Part shown: piece by piece, positions 1-5,444 of the stretch
Position numbering within the stretch: the first letter of the stretch is position 1
How the letters are laid out: every line of letters starts with the position of its first letter
Assembly: GCA_017629415.1 (NCBI GenBank)
Contig: JAGBXG010000370.1
Location: 1-5,486 of the forward strand
Length of the DNA: 5,486 nucleotides
Direction of reading: 5' to 3'
Source: Pseudomonadota bacterium
GTDB taxonomy: Bacteria; Myxococcota; Bradymonadia; UBA4248
Made by a program: the position numbers and the translations under genes
The notes under the pieces: model-generated
Databases searched by the model: none
Seen by the model: the letters and a program-made list of their open reading frames with translations, nothing else
Told to the model about the DNA's origin: nothing

Positions 1-1115
1 CTGCGAAAGGCCATGCGCACTTCCTCGTTCGGAATGAAAACCTGAGAACACTCGCTATCAAAAGCCAAATATCCAATATGGGTCAGAAGCGTAAAACACT
101 GATTCTTATTCTTTGGCACCGTAAAGGAATTGTCATAAGATCCCGTATCGACATTGACGCGGCCGCCGCCAATCAGGCACATCACATCGTCGTAGATGCC
201 ATCCAAATCTGCATTGATATAATCGAGCAATGATTCAAAAGAATCCGTCTGTGTCCAATAGCTCCCGTATTCACCGTAAGCCATTGCCTGTGCCAGCGAG
301 CATGGATTATAGACGTGATGTTCATGCGAGAACATATAACCATCGTACCATTCGGCAGCTTCGGCGCGATTCATGCCAAATTTCTTGCACAATGCATCAA
401 CTTCCGACGGCAGAAAACCGACAAAGGGTTCGAGGACCAGGGGACGAATCATTGTATATTCGCGAAACTGATTCAACGACGACTACGTTTTATACTTTTT
501 GACGGGCAAAATACCCGTGATATAGGCCAGCGCAATGACGCCGTCCATGTCTTCCTGTTTGAACAAATCGCGCAAAAAATGAATCCAATCTTTCTGCAAT
601 GCTTCGTCATTGGGACAAAACCGAAACACGGCATCCCACTCATCAATCACAAAGACGAATCGTGCCCCCGTCTTTTCATGGACTTTGATAAGTGCATTGA
701 CCAACCGCATATTTTTTAGTTCCGCAATGTCGGGCCATTTGGCGCATACTTCTGCAAGAACATCCAACTCCATGCGGTCGATGAAGGTTTTAGGATCGTC
801 ACCGCGCAAAAAAAACGACTGCACATCAATGCCGATCACGTCATATGTATTGATATGCGTTTCGTAAGACGGTTCCTGCGCAATTGCATACGGCGCAAAC
901 AGTTCATGCGAATCACACGAGTTATCATAATACGCCCGAATCGTCCGCGCTGCCACGGTCTTACCAAACCGCCGTGCTCGACTCACACACACATAGCGTG
1001 CATCTGTGTTAATCCATTTGTTCAGAAACCCAAGTATACCCGTCTTGTCGACGTAAACTTCTGCATCAATAATCCTTTGAAAACCGCCATTTCCCGGATT
1101 GAGAAACCTGCCCAT
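1..1115 (-). pseudogene. AAA-ATPase-like / DUF1703 family protein, interrupted by in-frame TAG, 3' end outside window
   Basis: The first 210 codons match the N-terminal AAA-ATPase-like domain (PF09820 type): a YVDKT motif at residues 21-25, a degenerate Walker A (SRARRFGKT, 45-53), a Walker B (FVFVIDEWD, 153-161) and the family hallmark GILPVKKY (201-208). A TAG stop lies at 483-485. The same frame then stays open for 160 more codons to the window edge and keeps family features: WYDGY (336-350), YNP, YWTQT and a VFIPNEE segment. Relatives as I recall them have Gln or Glu just after the KKYGT motif, so a CAG-to-TAG change is the simplest cause. The C-terminal PD-(D/E)XK nuclease-like (DUF1703) part would lie beyond base 1. 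I chose ATG at 1115 because a GGAGG sits 6 bases upstream; a TTG two codons earlier overlaps that site. The role of this family is not established. Sequencing error or amber suppression are alternatives to a true pseudogene. Confidence 0.85.
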
Positions 1116-1121
1116 CCGCAA

Positions 1122-1126
1122 CCTCC
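1122..1126 (-). promoter_or_regulatory. Ribosome binding site that sets the ATPase gene start
   Basis: Read on the minus strand this is a perfect GGAGG, 6 bases before the ATG at 1115-1113. It rules against the TTG at 1121, which would touch the site. Its intact state shows that translation of the interrupted gene could still begin. Confidence 0.75.
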
Positions 1127-1167
1127 GCTCGTTTTGAGGCTCTACAGCACACTCTGACTCACCATAA

Positions 1168-1198
1168 CTCGCCTTTACACCAATGGCGAGGAGTTTTT
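1168..1198 (+). repeat. Small inverted repeat followed by a T-run, upstream of the ATPase gene
   Basis: CTCGCC (1168-1173) pairs with GGCGAG (1185-1190) around an 11-base loop, and five T lie just after it (1194-1198). It resembles a weak plus-strand terminator, but no plus-strand gene precedes it. It sits in the leader or promoter region of the minus-strand ATPase gene, so it could also be a leader hairpin. Function unknown. Confidence 0.4.
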
Positions 1199-1223
1199 AC
1201 GCGGGTTTTCTTTGGGGGGGCGT

Positions 1224-1253
1224 GCAGCCTATTTGCGTGGCAAATACGGCTGC
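1224..1253. repeat. Palindromic repeat with TATTTGC/GCAAATA core
   Basis: TATTTGC (1230-1236) and GCAAATA (1240-1246) form a 7-bp stem with a GTG loop. It is extended outward by GCAGCC (1224-1229) pairing with GGCTGC (1248-1253), with one bulged base at 1247, giving 13 bp in all. The same core arms recur at 2192-2208, in another intergenic gap, which suggests a dispersed REP-like family. Confidence 0.7.
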
Positions 1254-1255
1254 TC

Positions 1256-1288
1256 AAGCCGCTATGGCTTACGCCATACGCTCGGCTT
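1256..1288. repeat. Palindromic repeat with TATGGC/GCCATA core, copy 1
   Basis: The inner stem TATGGC (1263-1268) / GCCATA (1273-1278) has a 4-base loop, and outer arms AAGCCG (1256-1261) and CGGCTT (1283-1288) flank an asymmetric interior loop. The 21-base segment 1261-1281 is repeated at 1305-1325 with one mismatch. A T-rich stretch follows on the plus strand (1287-1297), making it look like a plus-strand terminator, though no plus-strand gene is seen. Confidence 0.7.
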
Positions 1289-1299
1289 TTCTTTTTTAT

Positions 1300-1330
1300 G
1301 CCGCGCTATGGCTAACGCCATACGCACGGC
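1300..1330. repeat. Palindromic repeat with TATGGC/GCCATA core, copy 2
   Basis: Inner stem TATGGC (1307-1312) / GCCATA (1317-1322), outer arms GCCG (1300-1303) / CGGC (1327-1330). It is a near copy of the hairpin at 1256-1288. Its outer arm reaches the last base of the lipoprotein stop codon, so in that mRNA the hairpin would begin right at the stop and could protect or end the transcript. There is no T-run after it on the minus strand, so it is not a standard intrinsic terminator for that gene. Confidence 0.65.
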
Positions 1331-1743
1331 TATTTGAACAATCCCAGGGCTGGTTTTGTACATTTCAGCAGTTCGACATTGACTTTGATCGTCGAATCGC
1401 AGCTCGGATTATTCATCGAATCCAGGATGTTCTTTTTGGCTTCAAGTTTAGCCTTATTTTCCGGCGATATTTCATTTTTATCGAGCCGTTCTGCGGTTGC
1501 GCTGACAGCTTCTGTGACGATGGTTTCGCGTTTGGCGCAATAAACGCTCAAATCTGTGACCAGTTTGCCGCAGTTATGCTCAGAATTATAAAGTTCAACG
1601 ATATGATCCATATAATCCATGACGATTTCCTCAGGCTCCATGAGATTATCTTTCATTTCCTGAAGACTATCGTTCAATTTATCACATCCGGCTGTGCAGC
1701 AAAGCAAACCAGCCAGAGCCATGATGAAAATCCCATTTTTCAT
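1330..1743 (-). CDS. Small lipoprotein with four mature-part cysteines, unknown function
   Basis: The 137-residue product begins with Met-Lys-Asn and a hydrophobic stretch (residues 5-19) ending in a lipobox, TAGC, with Cys20 as the predicted lipidated residue. Asp21 follows; in Escherichia coli an Asp at +2 keeps lipoproteins in the inner membrane, but the rule may not hold in this host. The mature part is charged and probably helical, with four further cysteines (58, 69, 115, 128) that could form two disulfides in the periplasm. AGGAG lies 7 bases before the ATG, supporting this start. It follows a 65-residue membrane-protein gene by 68 bases and may share its transcript or use a weak promoter in that gap. 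It ends with TAG, which argues that amber is an ordinary stop codon here. I do not recognise the family. Confidence 0.8.
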   Translation of the reverse strand: MKNGIFIMALAGLLCCTAGCDKLNDSLQEMKDNLMEPEEIVMDYMDHIVELYNSEHNCGKLVTDLSVYCAKRETIVTEAVSATAERLDKNEISPENKAKLEAKKNILDSMNNPSCDSTIKVNVELLKCTKPALGLFK

Positions 1744-1769
1744 ATCGTATCTCCTTATTCATCACAGTT

Positions 1770-1800
1770 TTTACAAAATCGCGATGAAATATTCGGTCAA
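1770..1800 (-). promoter_or_regulatory. Possible weak promoter for the lipoprotein gene
   Basis: On the minus strand TTGACC (1795-1800) is a good -35 match (5/6). The best -10 candidate, TGTAAA (1770-1775, 4/6), is 19 bases away, which is long. An 8-base palindrome ATCGCGAT (1778-1785) lies within the spacer. This is inference only; the gene may instead be read from the promoter of the upstream 65-residue gene. Confidence 0.25.
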
Positions 1801-1811
1801 AACAATACAGC

Positions 1812-2009
1812 CTAAAATCTGCGACCTACCTTGGCATATTCTTTCATGAGACCCCAGAAGTTCCAACCGACGACGCCAATCAGCAGGATACCTAAAATGA
1901 CACCTAAAGTATTAGCTAGCAATACAAAGCTTGCAATGCTACCGGCTCCGGCTAATGCCATGCCCACTTTCTGTTTTGTACCTACACTGCGTTTCTGCAT
2001 CACACTCAT
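1812..2009 (-). CDS. Small membrane protein, 65 residues, unknown function
   Basis: The product has a basic N-terminus (Lys and Arg within residues 6-14), a hydrophobic run over about residues 16-54 rich in Gly, Ala, Val, Leu and Ile, and a basic tail (KEYAKVGRRF). The run is long enough for two membrane spans, roughly 16-32 and 36-54, broken near Asn33-Thr34. With positive charge at both ends, a hairpin with both termini in the cytoplasm is the likely topology. There is no signal-peptidase site or lipobox. AAAAGGAGA precedes the ATG, with AGGAG 6 bases away, so the start is well supported and the gene is probably real despite its size. It ends with TAG and lies 68 bases before the lipoprotein gene. 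Holin-like or bacteriocin-like small proteins can look similar, but nothing specific supports either. Confidence 0.7.
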   Translation of the reverse strand: MSVMQKRSVGTKQKVGMALAGAGSIASFVLLANTLGVILGILLIGVVGWNFWGLMKEYAKVGRRF

Positions 2010-2049
2010 GATTTTCTCCTTTTAAGAATCCGTCAATTTTCATGTTCAT

Positions 2050-2080
2050 CATATGACTTTTCAAACATATGACTTTTCAA
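2050..2080. repeat. Tandem direct repeat, two 15-base units at 16-base spacing
   Basis: CATATGACTTTTCAA occurs at 2050-2064 and again at 2066-2080, identical and separated by one base. It lies 41 bases upstream of the 65-residue gene. On the minus strand each copy begins with TTGAAA and contains CATATG, so the pair could be a promoter or operator with two binding sites, or a simple duplication. Confidence 0.6.
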
Positions 2081-2175
2081 CGATTTAGCCCAAGCCATGA
2101 TAATGACTTTGAGCCCGTATATCTCCCTCAAGGCCTTGCAAGATCTCATCTAGATAACCTTAAGACATTTGAGTA

Positions 2176-2238
2176 CAGGGGGGTAGGCGCGTATTTGCGA
2201 AGCAAATAGCGACGCAGGGGGGCTTGCCCCCCTACCAA
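2176..2238. repeat. Intergenic palindromic cluster downstream of bamD
   Basis: Two hairpins lie side by side. TATTTGC (2192-2198) / GCAAATA (2202-2208) has a GAA loop and shares both arms with the repeat at 1230-1246. AGGGGGGC (2216-2223) / GCCCCCCT (2226-2233) is an 8-bp stem with only two bases between the arms. A further run of six G after CA at 2177-2183 could pair with the same six C, allowing a larger alternative fold that encloses the first hairpin. No T-run follows on the minus strand, so this is not a typical terminator for bamD, though it could stabilise the mRNA 3' end. The rest of the 2010-2298 gap holds nothing else I can name. Confidence 0.65.
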
Positions 2239-2298
2239 TATCCATGCGAAGTTATGGTATGGCTGAGTTTCTGAGCATCCCTCCTATGCCTCGAACCA

Positions 2299-3087
2299 TC
2301 AAGGCACATCGGGGTTATTGTTAATCCACGTTTTGGCATCTTGTGCATAACTCGAATCGGGATATTTTTCGATGAGCTGCATCAATGTCTTTTTGGCCGT
2401 GATGGGATCGTTCAGCTTGATATAGCCATGAGCGAGCAGAATGTGGGCTTTAGGAATAATTTCGGCATTGGGATAGGTCTCAATGAGCCCCAGAATGCGA
2501 TTGACGGTGCCGCGATATGCCTCATGTTTGAAGTTATATTCGGCGACATAAAGCTCGTGATTGGCCAGCCGCATCTGGACTTCAGCAAGCTGTTCTTTGG
2601 CCTTTTCTGCATTCGGATCGTTAGGATAACGTTTTAAAAAGACCTTAAAAGCGGTTTCAGCTTGTGATGTCGATTTGCGGTCGCGCTGCCAGGGATCGGG
2701 CAATATGAACATATCGCTCGGCATCATTTCATAGTAGCAATTGGCTGCCTGATATGTTGCATAAGGGATCTCAGCGTGTGCCGGATAAGTCCGGATAAAT
2801 TCCTGATAACTGACGGCAGCCTGCGCATATTCGCCGGCTTCGCGGTAGGCATCTGCAATACGAAGATCGCATAATGTTGCCCAACGCGTTGCGTATGGAT
2901 ATTTCAGTTTAATTTCATGAAATGCTTTAACAGAGTCTTCATAGGAACCGCTTTCAAGCGTTTCCACGGCCTCGCGGTATTCTGCCTCGGCATCGCTCTT
3001 AGGCGTACCTTCAAATACGGTCTTCTGGGATGTACCGCAAGCCGTCAGACCTATTGCCAGAATAAAAGGAATGATGCGTTTCATCAT
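2299..3087 (-). CDS. bamD: Outer membrane protein assembly factor BamD
   Basis: This 262-residue lipoprotein matches BamD (YfiO/ComL), an essential part of the BAM complex that folds and inserts beta-barrel proteins into the outer membrane; it acts at the periplasmic face. A signal sequence with lipobox LTAC puts lipidation at Cys17, followed by Gly18, compatible with export to the outer membrane. The mature part has five TPR-like units at about residues 34-64, 72-102, 107-155, 167-205 and 213-247, with the repeating A-x-x-x-Y/F...YP pattern of the family, the D-x-x-x-R-D stretch near 131-137 and the LANHELYVAEYNFK segment (174-187). Length is typical. The start lies 4 bases after the stop of the HEAT-like gene with no good Shine-Dalgarno sequence nearby, so translation is probably coupled to that gene. 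ATG codons at 3087 and 3084 are both possible. Confidence 0.93.
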   Translation of the reverse strand: MMKRIIPFILAIGLTACGTSQKTVFEGTPKSDAEAEYREAVETLESGSYEDSVKAFHEIKLKYPYATRWATLCDLRIADAYREAGEYAQAAVSYQEFIRTYPAHAEIPYATYQAANCYYEMMPSDMFILPDPWQRDRKSTSQAETAFKVFLKRYPNDPNAEKAKEQLAEVQMRLANHELYVAEYNFKHEAYRGTVNRILGLIETYPNAEIIPKAHILLAHGYIKLNDPITAKKTLMQLIEKYPDSSYAQDAKTWINNNPDVP

Positions 3088-3091
3088 AGAA

Positions 3092-3820
3092 TTATAAAAT
3101 AACGCCTTTGTCGTTCAGGCGAAATTCAGAAGGAAGTTTGGTTTTAACATCCTCGCGGGATGCTTCATCAACAGTCCAATGTTTATCACGAAACGCCGTG
3201 GCGATCAGTGTTAAAACGCGCTGACTTTCTTCAATTGTCAAACGTTCACTCAAGGCTTTAATGCCGTCTGCGTGCGCCTGTTCGATCACCGTATCGGCTG
3301 TGACAAAACGAATCGTTTCGTTGTCATCGCCAAGATATGGCAAGATGGCTTTACAAATGCTTTCTTCCTTAAAGGATTTCAGCACGAGCATCAGCTGTTC
3401 TTTACGCTCCGGATCGCGAACATATTCCGGCCCGATCGTATTTAAAAGTTCAACCAAAAATTCGACCAGTTCATCATGAGAAATGAGGTCATGTAACGTG
3501 CGATACGGCCAATTGAAATCTTTGTCATTATGACGCAAAAAATCTTTAAGTGGATCCACTGATGCATCGCCTAAATTGCAAAGCAAGTCTTTGACCAGCT
3601 GTTTTTCATCAGCATCAACGGTGCCATTTTCACAACGGCATGTAAAACGCTCAATCAAAGGTTTGGCGGCAAGTTCGGCTCCCAGCTTACTCAATTCGAC
3701 AATCGCATAACGACGATCATCGGGATGACCGTACATATTGAGAACTTTTTTACGCAAACTTTCAGCTTTCTCAGCCGGAGTCGGTTTAAAAAAACGGCGC
3801 AAAACGTCAAAAAATGACAT
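3092..3820 (-). CDS. HEAT-like repeat protein, myxobacterial type
   Basis: The 242-residue product has no signal peptide or membrane span and is predicted to be almost all alpha-helical, with paired helices resembling HEAT repeats, for example residues 33-59 (DDRRYAIVELSKLG), 84-98, 115-130 and 153-195 (LGDDNETIRFVTADTVIEQ). The ERFTxxxxxxxxDADEK stretch (57-73) and the ending LPSEFRLNDKGVIL (229-242) resemble HEAT-repeat proteins I recall from myxobacteria. Such proteins are usually scaffolds for protein contacts; no catalytic motif is visible and no function is assigned. Cysteines occur at 61, 63, 82 and 156. GGAGA lies 6 bases before the ATG, supporting the start. The gene directly precedes bamD with a 4-base gap, so the two are very probably co-transcribed, hinting at a role tied to envelope biogenesis, though the protein itself should be cytoplasmic. 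Confidence 0.8.
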   Translation of the reverse strand: MSFFDVLRRFFKPTPAEKAESLRKKVLNMYGHPDDRRYAIVELSKLGAELAAKPLIERFTCRCENGTVDADEKQLVKDLLCNLGDASVDPLKDFLRHNDKDFNWPYRTLHDLISHDELVEFLVELLNTIGPEYVRDPERKEQLMLVLKSFKEESICKAILPYLGDDNETIRFVTADTVIEQAHADGIKALSERLTIEESQRVLTLIATAFRDKHWTVDEASREDVKTKLPSEFRLNDKGVIL

Positions 3821-3826
3821 GAATGA

Positions 3827-3870
3827 TCTCCAATATATTTTCTAAACTATTTTAAAATTCTGAATACGCC
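3827..3870 (-). promoter_or_regulatory. Probable promoter region of the HEAT-like gene/bamD unit
   Basis: A promoter is expected here because the terminator at 3904-3929 ends the preceding unit and the next gene starts at 3820. On the minus strand the stretch is very AT-rich, with TTTAAA and TATATT as -10 candidates, but no convincing -35 at proper spacing. The ribosome binding site GGAGA is at 3827-3831. The exact promoter cannot be placed by eye. Confidence 0.3.
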
Positions 3871-3903
3871 ATGACATCAGCACCCCATGGCATCCATGCA
3901 TAG

Positions 3904-3929
3904 AAAAAACGCGCCAGAATCCGGCGCGT
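3904..3929 (-). terminator. Intrinsic terminator after the 103-residue gene
   Basis: On the minus strand ACGCGCC (from 3923-3929) pairs with GGCGCGT (from 3909-3915) around a 7-base loop, and the stem runs into six T (complement of A at 3904-3909). It is a GC-rich 7-bp stem with an immediate U-tract, 39 bases past the stop codon of the preceding gene: the clearest regulatory signal in the window. Confidence 0.88.
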
Positions 3930-3968
3930 AAGTATATGTAAGTCCCATGCGAGATTTAGCAAGATATT

Positions 3969-4280
3969 TTATGCATTTTCACCATCAAACTGACCGGAAT
4001 CAAGCCAATTCTGAAGGATTTCAATGACTTGTTTGGCCTGTGCAGCCGATGAAATATTAAATTTAGACTGTGCACGATATTCGCCTTTCATCTTTCTGAA
4101 ACGTTCAATCCGTGCCACAGGAGCTTTCCATTGTTCTTTGGATGCATCCCAATCCTGCACCAAAAACATAATGGTAGACCATGCCCCCTTTGTTAAAACC
4201 ACTTTATCGAGCTGTTTTACCGTTTGGGTGCCATTTTCATCAAAATATTCAATGCTGATCTCTTCAACTGTTGATGCCAT
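3969..4280 (-). CDS. Conserved small protein of unknown function, 103 residues
   Basis: The product is soluble, with no signal peptide or membrane span. Its N-terminal half (residues 6-45) looks like beta strands carrying KVVLTKGAWSTIMFLVQDWD. The middle is basic and aromatic (ARIERFRKMKGEYRAQSKFNISS, 56-78), and the end is a helix (AQAKQVIEILQNWLD, 80-94). I recall similar uncharacterised proteins in proteobacteria with the same KGAW-T-M and QSKFNISS-QA order, but I know no function for them. GGAGA lies 6 bases before the ATG, supporting the start. The gene follows the amidase by 64 bases with no terminator between them, and the strong terminator at 3904-3929 comes after it, so the two probably form one transcript. 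The basic, aromatic centre could contact nucleic acid or another protein; that is speculation. Confidence 0.8.
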   Translation of the reverse strand: MASTVEEISIEYFDENGTQTVKQLDKVVLTKGAWSTIMFLVQDWDASKEQWKAPVARIERFRKMKGEYRAQSKFNISSAAQAKQVIEILQNWLDSGQFDGENA

Positions 4281-4344
4281 CCTTCATCTCCAAATAACCA
4301 AAACCGTCTCTCCTTAAGTTTCAAGACGATATGAATGAACAAAA

Positions 4345-5205
4345 TTAAAAAATGCGTTTTGAGGTATATCCCACGACGGCATCGACAAGTGCATTCACCA
4401 GCTTGAGGCGATATTCCTGTGTTACCGTATCAATGCCCTCTTTGGCATGAGATAAAAAAGCCATTTCCAGGACGACAGCAGGCACTTCCGCGCGCGTCAA
4501 AACCGTATAATCTCCAGGCTTAACGCCGCGATCCATCGTTTCAATATGCCGTCCCATGGCATGATTAAAACTCGTTGCCATACGCTGACCAAGCAAGGCT
4601 GCTTCAGTGCGTTTTTGACGTGTTTCGTCATCAATGACAACACCGGCCTTGACGAGATCTTTTTCCCAAAAGTCGCCAGCCCAAAAGCTTTCAAAACCAA
4701 TCGCTTCTGGATTCATGGAACTGTTAAAATGCAAGCTCAAGAACAAATCTGCTTCTGCGCGATTGGCCACTTCAATGCGTTCGGCCAGAGACATATTCAC
4801 ATCACGCTGACGCGTTAAAATGATCTCGACATCCGGCATACGGGCTCGCAATCTGTCTGCCAAAATCAAAGCCACTTGCAAAGTCAAATGCTTCTCATGA
4901 ATGCCGGCAACCCCAATCGCGCCCTCGTTTGTCCCCCCATGACCGGGATCAATGACAATGCGTTTTAAAGGCTTGGGAAAAATAACCGTTGTTTCAGCGG
5001 CTTCTTTCAGCGTATCTAAATCCACAAGCGGTGGTTTATGAACCGATGCATTTTGCAGAAACTCAGGTCGTTTGCTTGCACTTGGCGTCGCCACCTGCTG
5101 CGATTCAGCTCGCAAGCCCAGCGAAGATGGATTCGCCTGTACCGATACCGGCATCATCAACGCTAAAACCCCTGTTGCTGCCCAAATCCTACTCTGCCAC
5201 ATCAT
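4345..5205 (-). CDS. Exported N-acetylmuramoyl-L-alanine amidase (Amidase_3)
   Basis: This zinc enzyme cuts the amide bond between N-acetylmuramic acid and L-Ala of the stem peptide in peptidoglycan, in the periplasm, usually for daughter-cell separation or wall remodelling. Residues are numbered from a TTG at 5214 (subtract 3 for the ATG chosen here). A signal peptide spans about 1-27, with a likely cut after VQA. A low-complexity linker follows to about 80, then the catalytic domain (84-285). The zinc ligands are His92 in IDPGHGG, Glu107 in HEKHL and His162 in SLHFN, with catalytic Glu250 in VLEMAFLSH; MDRGVK (227-232) is also conserved. There is no AMIN or peptidoglycan-binding domain. GAGG at 5216-5219 is 10 bases from the ATG at 5205 and 7 from a GTG at 5208; the TTG is too close. 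It resembles AmiA/B/C enzymes, but the symbol cannot be settled. Confidence 0.92.
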   Translation of the reverse strand: MMWQSRIWAATGVLALMMPVSVQANPSSLGLRAESQQVATPSASKRPEFLQNASVHKPPLVDLDTLKEAAETTVIFPKPLKRIVIDPGHGGTNEGAIGVAGIHEKHLTLQVALILADRLRARMPDVEIILTRQRDVNMSLAERIEVANRAEADLFLSLHFNSSMNPEAIGFESFWAGDFWEKDLVKAGVVIDDETRQKRTEAALLGQRMATSFNHAMGRHIETMDRGVKPGDYTVLTRAEVPAVVLEMAFLSHAKEGIDTVTQEYRLKLVNALVDAVVGYTSKRIF

Positions 5206-5215
5206 CACACCCAAT

Positions 5216-5219
5216 CCTC
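5216..5219 (-). promoter_or_regulatory. Ribosome binding site that decides the amidase start
   Basis: On the minus strand this is GAGG within TGAGGATT. It leaves only 1 base to the TTG at 5214, 7 to the GTG at 5208 and 10 to the ATG at 5205, so translation should start at the GTG or the ATG. The signal peptide is intact from either. Confidence 0.55.
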
Positions 5220-5252
5220 ATAAACTTTACTTTGGCCTTTAAGCCCTAGCCT

Positions 5253-5280
5253 AAGATACGAAAACCTTATCATGCGGCAA
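5253..5280 (-). promoter_or_regulatory. Candidate sigma-70-type promoter for the amidase unit
   Basis: On the minus strand TTGCCG (5275-5280, 4/6 to the -35 consensus) and TATCTT (5253-5258, 4/6 to the -10 consensus) are separated by 16 bases, about 30-40 bases before the ribosome binding site. It is a plausible but unproven match; the promoter specificity of this host is unknown. Confidence 0.4.
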
Positions 5281-5290
5281 ATTTTATATG

Positions 5291-5383
5291 TTTGCGAAGT
5301 CTGCCGGGGGCTTTGCCCCACGGTGTACGCAAAGTTCTTTTGGGGCTCCGCCCCAAACCCCGCCAAGGGGCTGAGCCCCTTGG
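5291..5383. repeat. Array of hairpins with GGGGC-N3-GCCCC core
   Basis: Three stems share the same core with different 3-base loops. Stem one is GGGGC (5307-5311) / GCCCC (5315-5319), loop TTT, enclosed by an outer pair TTTGCG (5291-5296) / CGCAAA (5328-5333). Stem two is TTTGGGGC (5339-5346) / GCCCCAAA (5350-5357), loop TCC. Stem three is CCAAGGGGC (5363-5371) / GCCCCTTGG (5375-5383), loop TGA. Similar GC-rich palindromic intergenic repeats are scattered through many gut-associated and deltaproteobacterial genomes. The array sits just upstream of the amidase promoter region and encodes no credible protein. Confidence 0.7.
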
Positions 5384-5444
5384 AACCTGCAATGGATTTG
5401 ACGTTTTTGTGAATAAGCCGGGTACTGATAACACTCGTTTTTTT

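Noticed and set aside
483..485. Pyrrolysine or a recoded amber as the explanation for the in-frame TAG
   Set aside because: Relatives have Gln or Glu here as I recall them, and two nearby genes use TAG as their normal stop. Not fully excluded without tRNA data.
315..719. Plus-strand open frame of 134 codons (and the overlapping 230-502 frame)
   Set aside because: It is the shadow of the ATPase gene on the other strand; the minus frame carries family motifs and this one does not.
1256..1297. Plus-strand intrinsic terminator (hairpin followed by a T-rich stretch)
   Set aside because: No plus-strand gene exists anywhere upstream in the window, and the hairpin is a member of a local repeat set.
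1261..1325. CRISPR-like array from the repeated 21-base unit
   Set aside because: There are only two copies with a 23-base interval that is T-rich and partly palindromic, and no cas genes or further units.
1183..1815. Plus-strand open frame of 210 codons
   Set aside because: It runs antisense across the lipoprotein gene and through three palindromic repeats, has no ribosome binding site, and its product has no recognisable features. The minus-strand gene with a lipobox and AGGAG explains the region better.
2176..2238. Intrinsic terminator for bamD
   Set aside because: The stems are strong, but no T-run follows on the minus strand, and the first hairpin arm is more than 60 bases past the stop codon; a repeat element fits better.
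4024..4317. Plus-strand open frame of 97 codons
   Set aside because: It is antisense to the 103-residue gene, whose ribosome binding site, terminator and conserved motifs mark the minus strand as coding.
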